DNA from: Christensenella sp. UBA1385
GTDB lineage: Bacteria > Bacillota > Clostridia > Christensenellales > Aristaeellaceae
DNA: 64,000 nt
Reading direction: 5' to 3'
Assembly (NCBI GenBank): GCA_002305755.1
Contig: DBQV01000021.1
Coordinates: forward strand, 1-64,000
Shown: positions 33,495-42,849 of the stretch, in pieces
How the letters are laid out: every line of letters starts with the position of its first letter
Position numbering within the stretch: the first letter of the stretch is position 1
Program-made: the position numbers and the translations under genes
Notes under the pieces: generated by a model
The model's input: only the letters and a program-made list of their open reading frames with translations
The model's database searches: none
What the model was told of the DNA's origin: nothing

Positions 33495-36011
33495 TCAGGG
33501 CATCAGTTCGTTGCCGCCCACCGGCGCGGTCGACTGGTTGGACATGCTGTCGCGGTTAGCCATCCACCAGTCCACAAAATCCTTGGCCGCACCGGTCGTC
33601 TCAGCGCCGGACATGCCGTTGGGGATGTGCGTGATCACGGCGATCTCAGCATCGGTGCTGAATGGTGTCAGCAGCACGAACCAGCCGTTATTTTCCACAT
33701 CCAGTTTGATGCCGCCTATGGTCAGCTGAGAAGTGCCGGTCTTTGCCCAGATTTCGTCCTTATGGGCCCAATTGCTGAACTTGCGTGAAGCGGTACCGCC
33801 GTCGTCCACCACGCCCTGCATCCCCTGTTTGATGTAGGGCAGGTAAAGATAGGCATCCTTCAGCCGGTTGAGTACGCTCTGCTGATATTGATTGAGTATA
33901 TCGCCGTCGGGCGAGGTGATGGAGTCAACGATCGAGAGGTTGTTGACTACGCCGCCGTTGGCCAGGCTGGCCACGTAGCGGGCCACTGCCACGGGCGTCA
34001 GCAGCGTGATGGACTGACCGATGCCAAACTGGATCTCCTGGCTGCCGCCCCACTTGATATCGTTGAGGTAGACCCAGATATCGCCGACGGTGGACTGCCG
34101 CCAGACGAGGTCTCTTGGCATGTTGAGCTCCGCCATCAGGATGGGACGCATAGCGTCTGACCAATCGTCGGACGGCGTGTTCACGGCCATGTCCATCAGC
34201 CGCTTGATCGCGGTATCCAGGCGGACATCGTCGTATTCGATGCCGTTGGCCGATCCTATCTCCTTCAGGTGCTTCTTGATGCTGGCCGCCACCAGCATGG
34301 GCACATTGGTCTCCTGCTCGTCGATTGGCGCAGTCTGGTCGTACAGGGAGGTCTGGCTGCCCAGCACGCTTCGCTTTTCGCCCGGCAACTGTATGCCGGT
34401 CTTGCTGCTCAGGCCCATTTCCGCCGCGTACTTATAAAGCAGGTTGCTGCCGGTCTTTCCGTACAGGCGGCTGGATATCTCATAGAAGAAGTAGTTGCAG
34501 GAGTTTTTGATGCCGCCGACAATGTTGAGATTGGCGTGCTGGTACCTGTTGTTATTGGACACCCAGCAGCGCGGCGCGTCCTCCACTTTGGTCGTATAGG
34601 CCATAAAGGGGCCTTCGTCGGTGATCGTATCCGTTACCTTCAGCACGCCGTTGGTCAGGGCGGCCATCGCCGGCACCATTTTGAAGATGGAGCCTGGCTC
34701 GGCCCTGGACTGGATGGCGTAGTTCTGCATCACATTGCGCGGGTCGAGCAGCAGATCGGCCGCAGGCTTGCCGCCGGCGACCATGGCGTTCAGGTCATAG
34801 GTGGGGTACTGCGCCATAGCCAGCACCTTGCCCGTCTTTACCTCCAGCACCACCATCACACCGGTCTCGGCCAGTTTCATGGGGTACTGGTCAAAGTCGC
34901 GCGACTCCAGCTTCTCCCGGTTGGTCTCATTCCAGCGCGGATCCACCAGCTTCGATTCCTGGTATCTGCGGGTGGACTGTACGTTGGCGGCAATGGCCGC
35001 CTCCGCCGCACGCTGTGCCGCGGCGTCGATGGTCAGCTTGACGTTGTTGCCATTTTCAGGCTCCTGCCGCGATATCTCGCGCGTTAAGCGGCCCGCGCTG
35101 TCTTTTTCCATCACGCGGTAGCCCTGACGGCTGGTGATGTTGGGGGTCAGCCAGTTTTCCATGCTCTTTTCGATGCCATCCTTGCCGATAACATCGTTCA
35201 GCGCATAACCAAGCGGTTTGAGATCGGTTTCGTAATTGTCGCTTTCGGAGATTTTGCCGACATAGCCGATCACCTGCGCCGCCAGATTCTTCTGAGGATA
35301 GACGCGCTTTTCTCCTACCTGGATATCCATGCCGGAGAGCACCATGCTGCGGCCGATGATCTCGGTGGCCGTAGCAGCGGCCACGTCCTTGGCGATCACG
35401 ATGGGCATCGACAGGAAGATGTTCATGTTCATCTCCGAGTGAACGGCCATCACCTTCAGGATGGTCTCTTCAGGCAGATCGCGCCCGGCCAGATCATAGC
35501 GGCTCAGCAGGTTATTGTAGCAGTCTTCCGCCGTGGGATACCTTTCGACGGAGAGATAGTGGTTGCTGCGCCACTGGCTTTCTCGGATCTCTATGGCCCG
35601 CTGCGACACATCTCCGAAGTTGAACACCCAGCTCCCGGTCGATTCATCCCGCTCGATGGGCATCGTCACGCTCAGCTGTCCGCCGTTCCTTTCGATGATG
35701 GCGATGACTTCGAGAATGGAATCCGTCAGGCGCTTATAGTCGCTCGCCCTGTTTTCCTTGCTGCTGCGGTAGAAGGTGACGTTGTACATGTCTTCGCTCA
35801 TAGCCAGGACCACGGAATTGGCGTCGGTGATCATACCGCGGGTGCCCGTCAGGCGGATATTCTTCACGCGGTTCACTTCCGCAGAGCTCTGATACTGATC
35901 AGCCTTGGTGATCTGTAGGTCGTACAGGCGGTAACCCAGCACGCCGAACAGCAACACAGTCACCGCCGCGAAGGCAATAAACCGGCGGCTGATCCTCTTT
36001 TCAAACTTCAT
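33495..36011 (-). CDS. mrdA: Penicillin-binding protein 2 (elongasome transpeptidase)
   Basis: Class B PBP that cross-links lateral-wall peptidoglycan with RodA. The 838 residues have a membrane anchor (about 10-28), a PBP dimerisation domain, and a transpeptidase domain with SIFK (about 442), SCN and KTGTSQ (about 755). The protein is longer than the usual 600-700 because of a helical insertion of about 100 residues (about 550-655) between SCN and KTG. The ATG at 36009-36011 follows AGGAGG by six bases and overlaps mreD by 11. Confidence 0.93.
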   Translation of the reverse strand: MKFEKRISRRFIAFAAVTVLLFGVLGYRLYDLQITKADQYQSSAEVNRVKNIRLTGTRGMITDANSVVLAMSEDMYNVTFYRSSKENRASDYKRLTDSILEVIAIIERNGGQLSVTMPIERDESTGSWVFNFGDVSQRAIEIRESQWRSNHYLSVERYPTAEDCYNNLLSRYDLAGRDLPEETILKVMAVHSEMNMNIFLSMPIVIAKDVAAATATEIIGRSMVLSGMDIQVGEKRVYPQKNLAAQVIGYVGKISESDNYETDLKPLGYALNDVIGKDGIEKSMENWLTPNITSRQGYRVMEKDSAGRLTREISRQEPENGNNVKLTIDAAAQRAAEAAIAANVQSTRRYQESKLVDPRWNETNREKLESRDFDQYPMKLAETGVMVVLEVKTGKVLAMAQYPTYDLNAMVAGGKPAADLLLDPRNVMQNYAIQSRAEPGSIFKMVPAMAALTNGVLKVTDTITDEGPFMAYTTKVEDAPRCWVSNNNRYQHANLNIVGGIKNSCNYFFYEISSRLYGKTGSNLLYKYAAEMGLSSKTGIQLPGEKRSVLGSQTSLYDQTAPIDEQETNVPMLVAASIKKHLKEIGSANGIEYDDVRLDTAIKRLMDMAVNTPSDDWSDAMRPILMAELNMPRDLVWRQSTVGDIWVYLNDIKWGGSQEIQFGIGQSITLLTPVAVARYVASLANGGVVNNLSIVDSITSPDGDILNQYQQSVLNRLKDAYLYLPYIKQGMQGVVDDGGTASRKFSNWAHKDEIWAKTGTSQLTIGGIKLDVENNGWFVLLTPFSTDAEIAVITHIPNGMSGAETTGAAKDFVDWWMANRDSMSNQSTAPVGGNELMP

Positions 36012-36963
36012 GTTTTTCCTCCTCTCCCTGAGGTTCGGTCTGAGACGGTTCAAGCGGTTCTTCGTGCGGCTTTTCGCCGCCTTGCGCCTCCGGCACGGCG
36101 CCATCGGCAGGCCTTGATTCTGCGTCGGGATCGGCCTTCTGCTCGCCGCCGTCCTTTTGCTCCGCTTGTTTTGAAGTCTTGATCAAGGGCTCCCGGCCAA
36201 AGGCCGAGGAAAGGCTGGGCATGTCCGGCTCAAGAGCAAGCTCCCTGAGCAGTTTTTCCGAGGTGGCGATCTCATCCCCCACGCCATCCTCGCTCCTCTT
36301 TCTGCCGAACCTTGCGGAATAGAAGCCCAGAAACCATCTGGCGGGGAACATGGTCAGGCACCAAAGCGCCGTATAAGCAAGGGACTGAGCCATCCGGACA
36401 AAGTGGTCAAAGCCGATGGGCACACCGTCCAGGGCGGAATAGATCAGCACGATCAGATCATAAAGCAGCGTGAGCATCAGCGCATTGAGGAAGATGCGCA
36501 GATGCGGCTCCATATCGTCGGCAGATTTGCGCCTGAAATCCAAATGGAACCGCTTTCCGGGCCGCACGCCGTCCACCGCCACGATCCTGCTCTCCGCCTG
36601 CCGCTGAGCGATCTTGATGCGAAGCAGTTCGCGGCGTATCTCGCTCATATCCGCGAAAATCTGCGCGCACAGCAGCGTCAGCGCGGGATAGATCACCAGA
36701 TTGAAGATGCGGATGCTGGGCAGCATGCTTTCCAGCAGGATGCCGAACACGGCGCCGCTGGCAAAAGCATACTTTTTGCCGTAGCAGACGGTCAGTATGG
36801 CGGAGCATATCATGAACAGGTTGGGCGCTATGCCGTTGATCCTCAGATGCGGGATCACACAGGTCTGCACCAGATAGTATAAGAGCACCAGAAAGCTGAC
36901 CCTGGCAAACTTGACCAAGGCATAACGCAGGCCTCTCAGGTGAGAGCGAATAACCGCGGTCAT
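36001..36963 (-). CDS. mreD: Rod shape-determining protein MreD-like, with acidic C-terminal tail
   Basis: Membrane component of the elongasome. The first 220 residues have several hydrophobic segments (for instance about 20-40, 50-70, 160-180), as in MreD, but the total is 320 residues because of a charged Glu/Pro/Lys-rich cytoplasmic tail (about 225-320) and a polar loop (about 115-150). Identity rests mainly on position between mreC and mrdA, since MreD is poorly conserved. Starts inside the mreC stop (ATGA). Confidence 0.8.
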   Translation of the reverse strand: MTAVIRSHLRGLRYALVKFARVSFLVLLYYLVQTCVIPHLRINGIAPNLFMICSAILTVCYGKKYAFASGAVFGILLESMLPSIRIFNLVIYPALTLLCAQIFADMSEIRRELLRIKIAQRQAESRIVAVDGVRPGKRFHLDFRRKSADDMEPHLRIFLNALMLTLLYDLIVLIYSALDGVPIGFDHFVRMAQSLAYTALWCLTMFPARWFLGFYSARFGRKRSEDGVGDEIATSEKLLRELALEPDMPSLSSAFGREPLIKTSKQAEQKDGGEQKADPDAESRPADGAVPEAQGGEKPHEEPLEPSQTEPQGEEEKHEV

Positions 36964-38243
36964 GGGTCTTCCTCTACCGTGATATCAGTCACGGAGAAGG
37001 TGGGCGTCGGCTCCGGCGTGCTGACGGGTTCCGCCGTTTCCACCAGGGGCGGCAGCGTTTCCAGCACGATCTGCTTCTGATTGTATTCATAATTGGGCGG
37101 GGGCACCGTAGCGTTCGGGTCCCTTGTCGGGGCCGGAGTATCGGTCGGTGCAGGCGTTGGGCTCGGCCCTTCGGATTTTTCGGGGATCACACCGTCCGGG
37201 CCCGGCGTCAGCGCGGGCTCCGGCTGGCCTATGTAGGTGGGCACCGGCTGAATGGAAGGCAGCGGCACAAAGGTAGATTGAGCCTGCGTACGGTTATCCG
37301 GCGCCTCCTCAGCGTAGGCGGGTTTGTACCTGTACACCACCACATGCTCCAGATGCTCAAAATCGGCGTAAGGCTTAATGACGATGTACTGCTTGCTGTC
37401 GTCCAGATTGCGGGTGCTTTCCACTACCTCGCCCACGGGAATGCCCTTGATGAACTCAATGCCCACGCCGGACGTCACCACGCGGTCGCCAGGGCGCGGC
37501 AGCGAGGTGTAATTAAAGTAATACATGCGGCAGGAATAGGTGCCGTCGATCGCCAGCGTCCCCTTCACATAGCCCTGATCGCGGTTGGATTCGATCAGCG
37601 TTGGTACGTTGGCGCTGCTGTCAACGATGCCGCGCACCTGGGCCGTATCATCCTTCACGTCATAGGTATAGCCGACGAGCGCCCCGGAAAACACCACGGC
37701 CATGTAGTTGTCCACGCCTTGATTCTTACCCGCATCAATGGTAAAGGTATAACTGAAGTTATCCGCCCCGCGGGCAATGATGTTGGCTTTTACGCCTTCC
37801 AGATCGATATTGCGGCTTATCTCGTCATCCAGGTCCTTATAGGTCTCCAGCAGCAGGCGGTAATGCTCTGCCAGCATGGCCTGGTCCTGCAGCTCTTCGA
37901 TCAGGATTCTGGACTGTTCATATTCATATTCAAGATTCGAGCGTATTTTCAGCGTCCGCAGATAGGCCACCACGCTGTCCGTTGCCTTGCTGAACAGGCT
38001 CTGCACGGGCGTGATCACCTTGCCGATCCAGTCGCGAGGCGCCGCGAGCATCGCCGCATCGGGGAAAAATACGGAGGCGATCATCATCACAATCACGACC
38101 AGCAGCACCACGACCGCGCCGATACCGGCCAGCCGCCCGACGGCCTGCTGCCCGGAGGCAGCGGGTCCCGTGCTCCCGCGCTTTTGAGGCGCCTGCTTTC
38201 TCGCTTCCGTTTTCTTTTTTTGAGACGCTTGCTTTTTTCTCAT
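36960..38243 (-). CDS. mreC: Cell shape-determining protein MreC
   Basis: Bitopic elongasome scaffold. The 427 residues have a Lys-rich cytoplasmic N-terminus (1-38), one membrane segment (about 40-60), a coiled coil (about 90-130), and the MreC beta domains with IIARGADNFSYTFTIDAG and GDRVVTSGVGIEFIKGIPVG. Beyond about residue 310 is a long Pro/Thr/Glu-rich tail not found in short MreC. It overlaps mreB by four bases and mreD by four. Confidence 0.93.
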   Translation of the reverse strand: MRKKQASQKKKTEARKQAPQKRGSTGPAASGQQAVGRLAGIGAVVVLLVVIVMMIASVFFPDAAMLAAPRDWIGKVITPVQSLFSKATDSVVAYLRTLKIRSNLEYEYEQSRILIEELQDQAMLAEHYRLLLETYKDLDDEISRNIDLEGVKANIIARGADNFSYTFTIDAGKNQGVDNYMAVVFSGALVGYTYDVKDDTAQVRGIVDSSANVPTLIESNRDQGYVKGTLAIDGTYSCRMYYFNYTSLPRPGDRVVTSGVGIEFIKGIPVGEVVESTRNLDDSKQYIVIKPYADFEHLEHVVVYRYKPAYAEEAPDNRTQAQSTFVPLPSIQPVPTYIGQPEPALTPGPDGVIPEKSEGPSPTPAPTDTPAPTRDPNATVPPPNYEYNQKQIVLETLPPLVETAEPVSTPEPTPTFSVTDITVEEDP

Positions 38244-39280
38244 TCCGCCTCATCACGCATAAAGGTAGAGCGGCCAATCCTTGGCAGCAGGCTGGCATTC
38301 TCCGCCAAATTGCCAACGCCCTCCGCAGCGCACATCATGGGATCCTTCGCCATGGTCACCGGCAGGCTGAGCTCGTTGGCCAGGTAGCGGTCCAGCCCAT
38401 ACAGGAGCGAGCCCCCGCCCATCAGATAGATGCCCTTCCTGAGGATGTCCCCGGCCAGCTCCGGCGGGGCGCTGTCAAGCACCGTGCGGATGGCGGACAA
38501 AATCTGCTGGCAGGGGCCGTGCAGCGCCTCATAGATCTTGGTCGCGGTGATCTCCGCCGTTTGGGGCAGGCCTGTGATGATATCGCGCCCGCGAACCATT
38601 ACCTTACGGTCTTCTTTGGGCGGCAGCGCCGTTCCCCAGTCGATTTTGATATCCTCCGCCATGCGGTCCCCGATCAGCATATTGTAGTCATGCTTCAGAT
38701 AGTTCATCACGGCCTCATCCATTTTGATGCCGCCTGTCATGATGGATTTGGAGCTGACGATGCCGCCGATGGAAATGATGGCCACCTCGGTGGTACCGCC
38801 GCCGATATCCACCACCATGGAGCCTTCGGGGGCAAATACGGGCAGACCGGAGCCAAGCGCCGATGCGAAGGGTTTTTCGATCAGGTGGATGGCGTTGCGG
38901 CGCACGCCCGCCGCCACGGCAGCCTCACGCACCACGCGTTTTTCAACCGCAGAAATGCGGCAGGGCACCGTGATAAAAGCGCGGGGCCTCACCAGATGCG
39001 ACACGCCGATGGCTTTGCGGATGAAAAAGCGCAGGATGGACTCGGTCATGTCGTATTCCTTGATGGTGCCGTCCTGCATGGGGCGCACGGCGATATCGCC
39101 GCCGGAGGTACGTCCGACCAGCGCCTTGGCATCCTGTCCGATCGACTTGATGGAGCGCTTCGTGCTGCCCGATACGATCAGCAAAGTGGGCTCGTCAATG
39201 ACGATCCCCTTTTTCCGCACATAGATCAGCGTGTTGGAAGTCCCTAAATCTATCCCCAGATCAGGCGCAATGATGGCCAT
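38240..39280 (-). CDS. mreB: Rod shape-determining protein MreB
   Basis: Actin homologue that guides lateral wall synthesis. The 346 residues contain phosphate 1 (DLGIDLGTSNTLIY, about 7-20), VVDIGGGTTEVAIIS (phosphate 2), and the adenosine motif YLMGGGSLLYGLDRYL. Length and motifs are typical. It follows maf by 13 bases; Maf-MreB adjacency is common in Firmicutes. Confidence 0.96.
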   Translation of the reverse strand: MAIIAPDLGIDLGTSNTLIYVRKKGIVIDEPTLLIVSGSTKRSIKSIGQDAKALVGRTSGGDIAVRPMQDGTIKEYDMTESILRFFIRKAIGVSHLVRPRAFITVPCRISAVEKRVVREAAVAAGVRRNAIHLIEKPFASALGSGLPVFAPEGSMVVDIGGGTTEVAIISIGGIVSSKSIMTGGIKMDEAVMNYLKHDYNMLIGDRMAEDIKIDWGTALPPKEDRKVMVRGRDIITGLPQTAEITATKIYEALHGPCQQILSAIRTVLDSAPPELAGDILRKGIYLMGGGSLLYGLDRYLANELSLPVTMAKDPMMCAAEGVGNLAENASLLPRIGRSTFMRDEAE

Positions 39281-39293
39281 ACACAGTTTCCTA

Positions 39294-39863
39294 TCAGATC
39301 AGCTTGATATTCGCGCGGTCAAGGAAGGCCTTGACCAGATGCATAGGCAGCCCCACCACGTTGGAGTAACTGCCTTCGATGGACGAGATATACATGCCTG
39401 CCCTGCCCTGAATGGCATAAGCCCCGGCCTTGTCAAAAGGCTCTCCGCTGGCCACATAGCGCTCCATCTCATCGGCCGGCATGGCCGTGAAATGCACGCG
39501 GGTCCCCTCCACTCCCACCTGCTCTTCGCCCATCTGGTCGATCAGGCACACGCCTGTAAAGACCTCGTGCCAGCCGTTTTCAAGCAGGCGCAGCATGCGC
39601 AGAGCGTCCTCGGCGTCCCTTGGCTTGCCCAGCACCTCGCCCCTGGCATAGACCAGCGTATCCGCCGCCAGAACGGCGCGGCCCGGATGCGTACCGCGAA
39701 CAGCCCTTGCCTTTTTTATGGCGAGCTTTTGCACCACGTCCTGCGGGGCGCCCGTTTCACGCTCATCCACCTCGGGAGCAAACACTTCAAAGGGAAGACC
39801 GGAAAGGCTCAACAGTTCAAACCTTCTGGGCGATCCGGACGCCAACACAATCGGTTCCTGCAA
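39294..39863 (-). CDS. maf: Maf family nucleotide pyrophosphatase
   Basis: Hydrolyses dTTP/UTP-type or modified nucleoside triphosphates and is linked to septum control in Bacillus. From the TTG at 39861-39863 the protein has 189 residues and begins with the Maf motif IVLASGSPRRFELL; AADTLVY and GKPRD follow, and the C-terminal VVGLPM is conserved. I chose TTG because GAGGGGG lies six bases upstream and the family starts here; a GTG ten codons earlier is also open. It may head the mre operon; I see no clear promoter in the 105-base AT-rich gap before it. Confidence 0.9.
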   Translation of the reverse strand: MQEPIVLASGSPRRFELLSLSGLPFEVFAPEVDERETGAPQDVVQKLAIKKARAVRGTHPGRAVLAADTLVYARGEVLGKPRDAEDALRMLRLLENGWHEVFTGVCLIDQMGEEQVGVEGTRVHFTAMPADEMERYVASGEPFDKAGAYAIQGRAGMYISSIEGSYSNVVGLPMHLVKAFLDRANIKLI

Positions 39864-39968
39864 GATGTACCCCCTCAGCGCAGAGGCGCACAATAAAGTA
39901 TATCATATTCAGGTCATTATCGGTAGCTTGCGTCTGATTTTCTTCATTTATTTGTCACAAAGCCGCAA

Positions 39969-40757
39969 TCACTTTGACCGCAGCGCGGAGCCGATGCCAA
40001 AAAAGCGTATGGCATTTTCGCAGGTCAGGTCAGCCATTTCCTGCTCGCTCATGCCTCGCAGTTCCGCCAGCTTTGCGCATGTATGCCGGATGAGGGATGG
40101 GTCATTCCTCTTTCCGCGCATCGGAACAGGCGCAAGATACGGGCTGTCCGTCTCGATCAGCAGCCTGTCAAGCGGCACCGCCTTCGCCGCCAGCAGCAGT
40201 TTTTCCGCGTTCTTAAATGTAACAGGCCCGGCGAAGGAGATATAAAATCCCATCCTGACATATTCAAGCGCGCTCTCCGCACTGCCTGAAAAGCAGTGCA
40301 GCACCCCGCCCGGGCGGCCGTCACCGAGCGCCCGCAGCATGTCGATCATATCTCCGTGCGCGTCGCGAACATGCAGTATCACAGGAAGTTCCATTTCCCG
40401 CGCCATGTGAAGCTGGCGCAGCAAAACTTGCTTCTGCAGCCCACGCGGGGAAAAATCATAGTAGTAATCGAGCCCGATCTCCCCTAGCGCCACGGCCTTT
40501 TCATCCCCAAGGAGCTGTCTCAGTCTCTCTTCCCAGGTTTTTTCCGCCTTTGCGGCCTCATGTGGATGAAGGCCGGCCGCCGCATAGAGAAACCCGTACT
40601 GATGGGCCAGTCCGATCGATCGCTCGGAAGATGCGATATCGCTGCCTACCGTGACGCAATAAACCAAGCCTTGCTCAGGCAAGGCTTGTATCAGTTGGTT
40701 TCTGTCTTCACCGAAGCGCTCATCATCCAGATGGCAGTGCGTATCAAACAGCCGCAT
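39969..40757 (-). CDS. tatD: TatD family metal-dependent hydrolase (DNase)
   Basis: TIM-barrel nuclease with two-metal centre. The 262 residues carry DTHCHLDD (metal ligands), GLHPHEA, GEIGLDYYYD, HVRDAHGD, HCFSGS and ETDSPYLAP, the complete TatD signature set. The start shares one base with the metG stop (TGATG), so it is expressed with metG; metG-tatD is a common Firmicutes pair. Confidence 0.95.
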   Translation of the reverse strand: MRLFDTHCHLDDERFGEDRNQLIQALPEQGLVYCVTVGSDIASSERSIGLAHQYGFLYAAAGLHPHEAAKAEKTWEERLRQLLGDEKAVALGEIGLDYYYDFSPRGLQKQVLLRQLHMAREMELPVILHVRDAHGDMIDMLRALGDGRPGGVLHCFSGSAESALEYVRMGFYISFAGPVTFKNAEKLLLAAKAVPLDRLLIETDSPYLAPVPMRGKRNDPSLIRHTCAKLAELRGMSEQEMADLTCENAIRFFGIGSALRSK

Positions 40758-42736
40758 CAGCCGATCTCCGCACCCGGCTGCATGGACACCTCGCAGCCCA
40801 GCAGGCTGAGCTGCGTTCCATCTTCCGAAGCGGCGCTCAGCAGCATCCCCTGAGACTCAATGCCCCGGATCTTCCGCGGGGCCAGATTGGCCAGCAGCAC
40901 CACCTGCTTACCCACCAGATCCTCGGGCTTATAGAACTTGGCGATACCTGACAGCACCGTCCGCTCCTCTTTTCCAAGGTCCAGGCGGAACTTGAGCAGT
41001 TTGTCGCTCTTGGGTACGGCCTCGCAGGCCAATACCCTGGCAAGCCGCAGATCCATCTTCGCAAAATCGTCGATCGTGATTTGCGCCTTATCGGGCTTCT
41101 CGTTCTCCTTTAATTCAATCTTCTTTTCAGGCTCCTTCTGCGGGACGGCCTGCATGGCATGCTGCGCCTCGGCCAGCGCCTCCAGCTCCTTGCCGATCTC
41201 CACGCGCGGGAAAAGTGCTTCGCCCTTCTTCACGCTGAGGCCTCCGGGCAGCCGGCCAAAGCTGCCGAGGGACTCCCAGGTCTTCAGGTCAGCATCATCA
41301 AGGCCCAGCTGCTCAAAGATTCTGTCAGGGGTGGATGGCATCACGGGACCGATCAGCACGGCCACAAAGCGGATGCACTCCGCCAGCACGTACAGTACCG
41401 TGGAGAGCCGTTTCCTGCCGCTCCCGTCCCGGCCCAGCACCCAGGGCTGCGTCACATCGATATATCGGTTGCTTTCGCCTATCAGTTTCCAGATCTCCTG
41501 CAGCGCCATGGAGAACTGCAGGGCATTCATCTGCTCCTCCACCGCGCCAGGGAGCGCGGCCGCGCGCGCGATCAGCGCTTTGTCCACATCCTCAAACGGT
41601 CCGGGGGCGGGGACGTCGCCGCCGAAATACTTTTCGATCATGGCCACCGTGCGGCTGACCAGGTTGCCCAGGTCGTTGGCCAGATCAGCGTTCATGCGGG
41701 TCAGGAAAGCCTCGTTGGTATAGTTGCCGTCGCTGCCGAAGGGCATTTCGCGCATCAGGTAGTAGCGCAGCGCGTCCGCACCGTATCTGGCCACAATCGG
41801 CTGGGAATAGACCACATTTCCCTTGGACTTGCTCATCTTGTCCGCGCCGAAGAGCAGCCAGCCATGCCCGAACACCTGCTGCGGGATGGGCAGACCGAGC
41901 GCATGCAGCATGATGGGCCAATAGATCGTATGGAAGCGCATGATCTCCTTGCCCACCAGATGAACCTGCGCGGGCCAGTAGGCCCTGTACAGCTCGTCAT
42001 GATCCGTGCCCCAGCCCAGCGCCGTGATGTAATTGGAGAGCGCGTCGATCCACACATAGATCACGTGCTTGGGGTCAAAATCCACCGGGATTCCCCAGGA
42101 GAAGGAGGTTCTGCTTACGGAGAGATCCTGCAGCCCGGGCAGCAGGAAGTTTTGCAGCATCTCTTTGGCGCGGCTCGGCGGCTGTATGAAATCGGGATGG
42201 GTCTCAATATAGTCGATCAGCCAGTTCTGATACTTGCTCATGCGGAAGAAATAGCTTTCTTCCTTGACGAGCTCGGTCGGCCTGCCGCAATCAGGGCAAA
42301 GGTTGCCTTCCAGTATCTGCGAGCTCGTCCAGAAGGCTTCGCATTGGGCGCAGTATTGCCCTTCATAGGAGCCCTTGTAAATATCCCCCTGGTCGTACAG
42401 CTGGCGGAAGATCTTCTGCACGGCCTTCGTGTGGCGCTCGTCCGTCGTGCGGATGAAGTCGTCATACTGCACGTTCATCAGCTTCCAGAGCGCCTTGGTC
42501 TCCTCCACAATGGGGTCGATATATTCCTTGGGGCTTACACCGGCCTTCTGCGCGCTGCGTTCGATCTTCTGACCATGTTCATCGGTCCCGGTGAGAAAGT
42601 AGGTGTTGTAGCCCGTCAGTTTTTTGAAGCGCACAATGCTGTCCGCCGCCACCGTGGTGTACGTGTGGCCGATATGCATGTTGCCGCTGGGATAGTAAAT
42701 TGGGGTCGTGATATAAAAGCTCTTCTTCTCCGCCAT
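40757..42736 (-). CDS. metG: Methionyl-tRNA synthetase
   Basis: Class I synthetase for tRNA-Met. The 659 residues include the HIGH motif in YYPSGNMHIGHTYT (about 10-23), a zinc knuckle with CAQC and CPDC, the KMSKS motif KMSKSKGNVV and, after a linker, the C-terminal EMAP/Trbp tRNA-binding domain (about 555-659) that gives dimeric MetRS. The ATG at 42734-42736 follows GGAGG by eight bases. A good promoter lies just upstream. Confidence 0.96.
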   Translation of the reverse strand: MAEKKSFYITTPIYYPSGNMHIGHTYTTVAADSIVRFKKLTGYNTYFLTGTDEHGQKIERSAQKAGVSPKEYIDPIVEETKALWKLMNVQYDDFIRTTDERHTKAVQKIFRQLYDQGDIYKGSYEGQYCAQCEAFWTSSQILEGNLCPDCGRPTELVKEESYFFRMSKYQNWLIDYIETHPDFIQPPSRAKEMLQNFLLPGLQDLSVSRTSFSWGIPVDFDPKHVIYVWIDALSNYITALGWGTDHDELYRAYWPAQVHLVGKEIMRFHTIYWPIMLHALGLPIPQQVFGHGWLLFGADKMSKSKGNVVYSQPIVARYGADALRYYLMREMPFGSDGNYTNEAFLTRMNADLANDLGNLVSRTVAMIEKYFGGDVPAPGPFEDVDKALIARAAALPGAVEEQMNALQFSMALQEIWKLIGESNRYIDVTQPWVLGRDGSGRKRLSTVLYVLAECIRFVAVLIGPVMPSTPDRIFEQLGLDDADLKTWESLGSFGRLPGGLSVKKGEALFPRVEIGKELEALAEAQHAMQAVPQKEPEKKIELKENEKPDKAQITIDDFAKMDLRLARVLACEAVPKSDKLLKFRLDLGKEERTVLSGIAKFYKPEDLVGKQVVLLANLAPRKIRGIESQGMLLSAASEDGTQLSLLGCEVSMQPGAEIG

Positions 42737-42764
42737 CTGACATCCCTCCGTTTCAAACAAAAGC

Positions 42765-42794
42765 ATTATAAGGTCCGCGTTCATGAAAGGTCAA
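42765..42794 (-). promoter_or_regulatory. Promoter of metG-tatD
   Basis: Minus-strand TTGACC (42789-42794, 5 of 6), 18-base spacer, TATAAT (42765-42770, perfect), about 30 bases before the metG start. No T-box motif is visible in the short leader. Confidence 0.8.
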
Positions 42795-42834
42795 GCAAAG
42801 GCAGCGCCGCCGGAAAGTTTCCTCGGGCGCTGCC
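42795..42834 (-). terminator. Likely terminator of the hydrogenase cluster
   Basis: Minus-strand GGCAGCGCC / GGCGCTGCC 9-bp stem with a 17-base loop followed by TTTGCTTG. The weak T run lowers confidence. Confidence 0.55.
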
Positions 42835-42849
42835 CTTGCTCATGCATCT

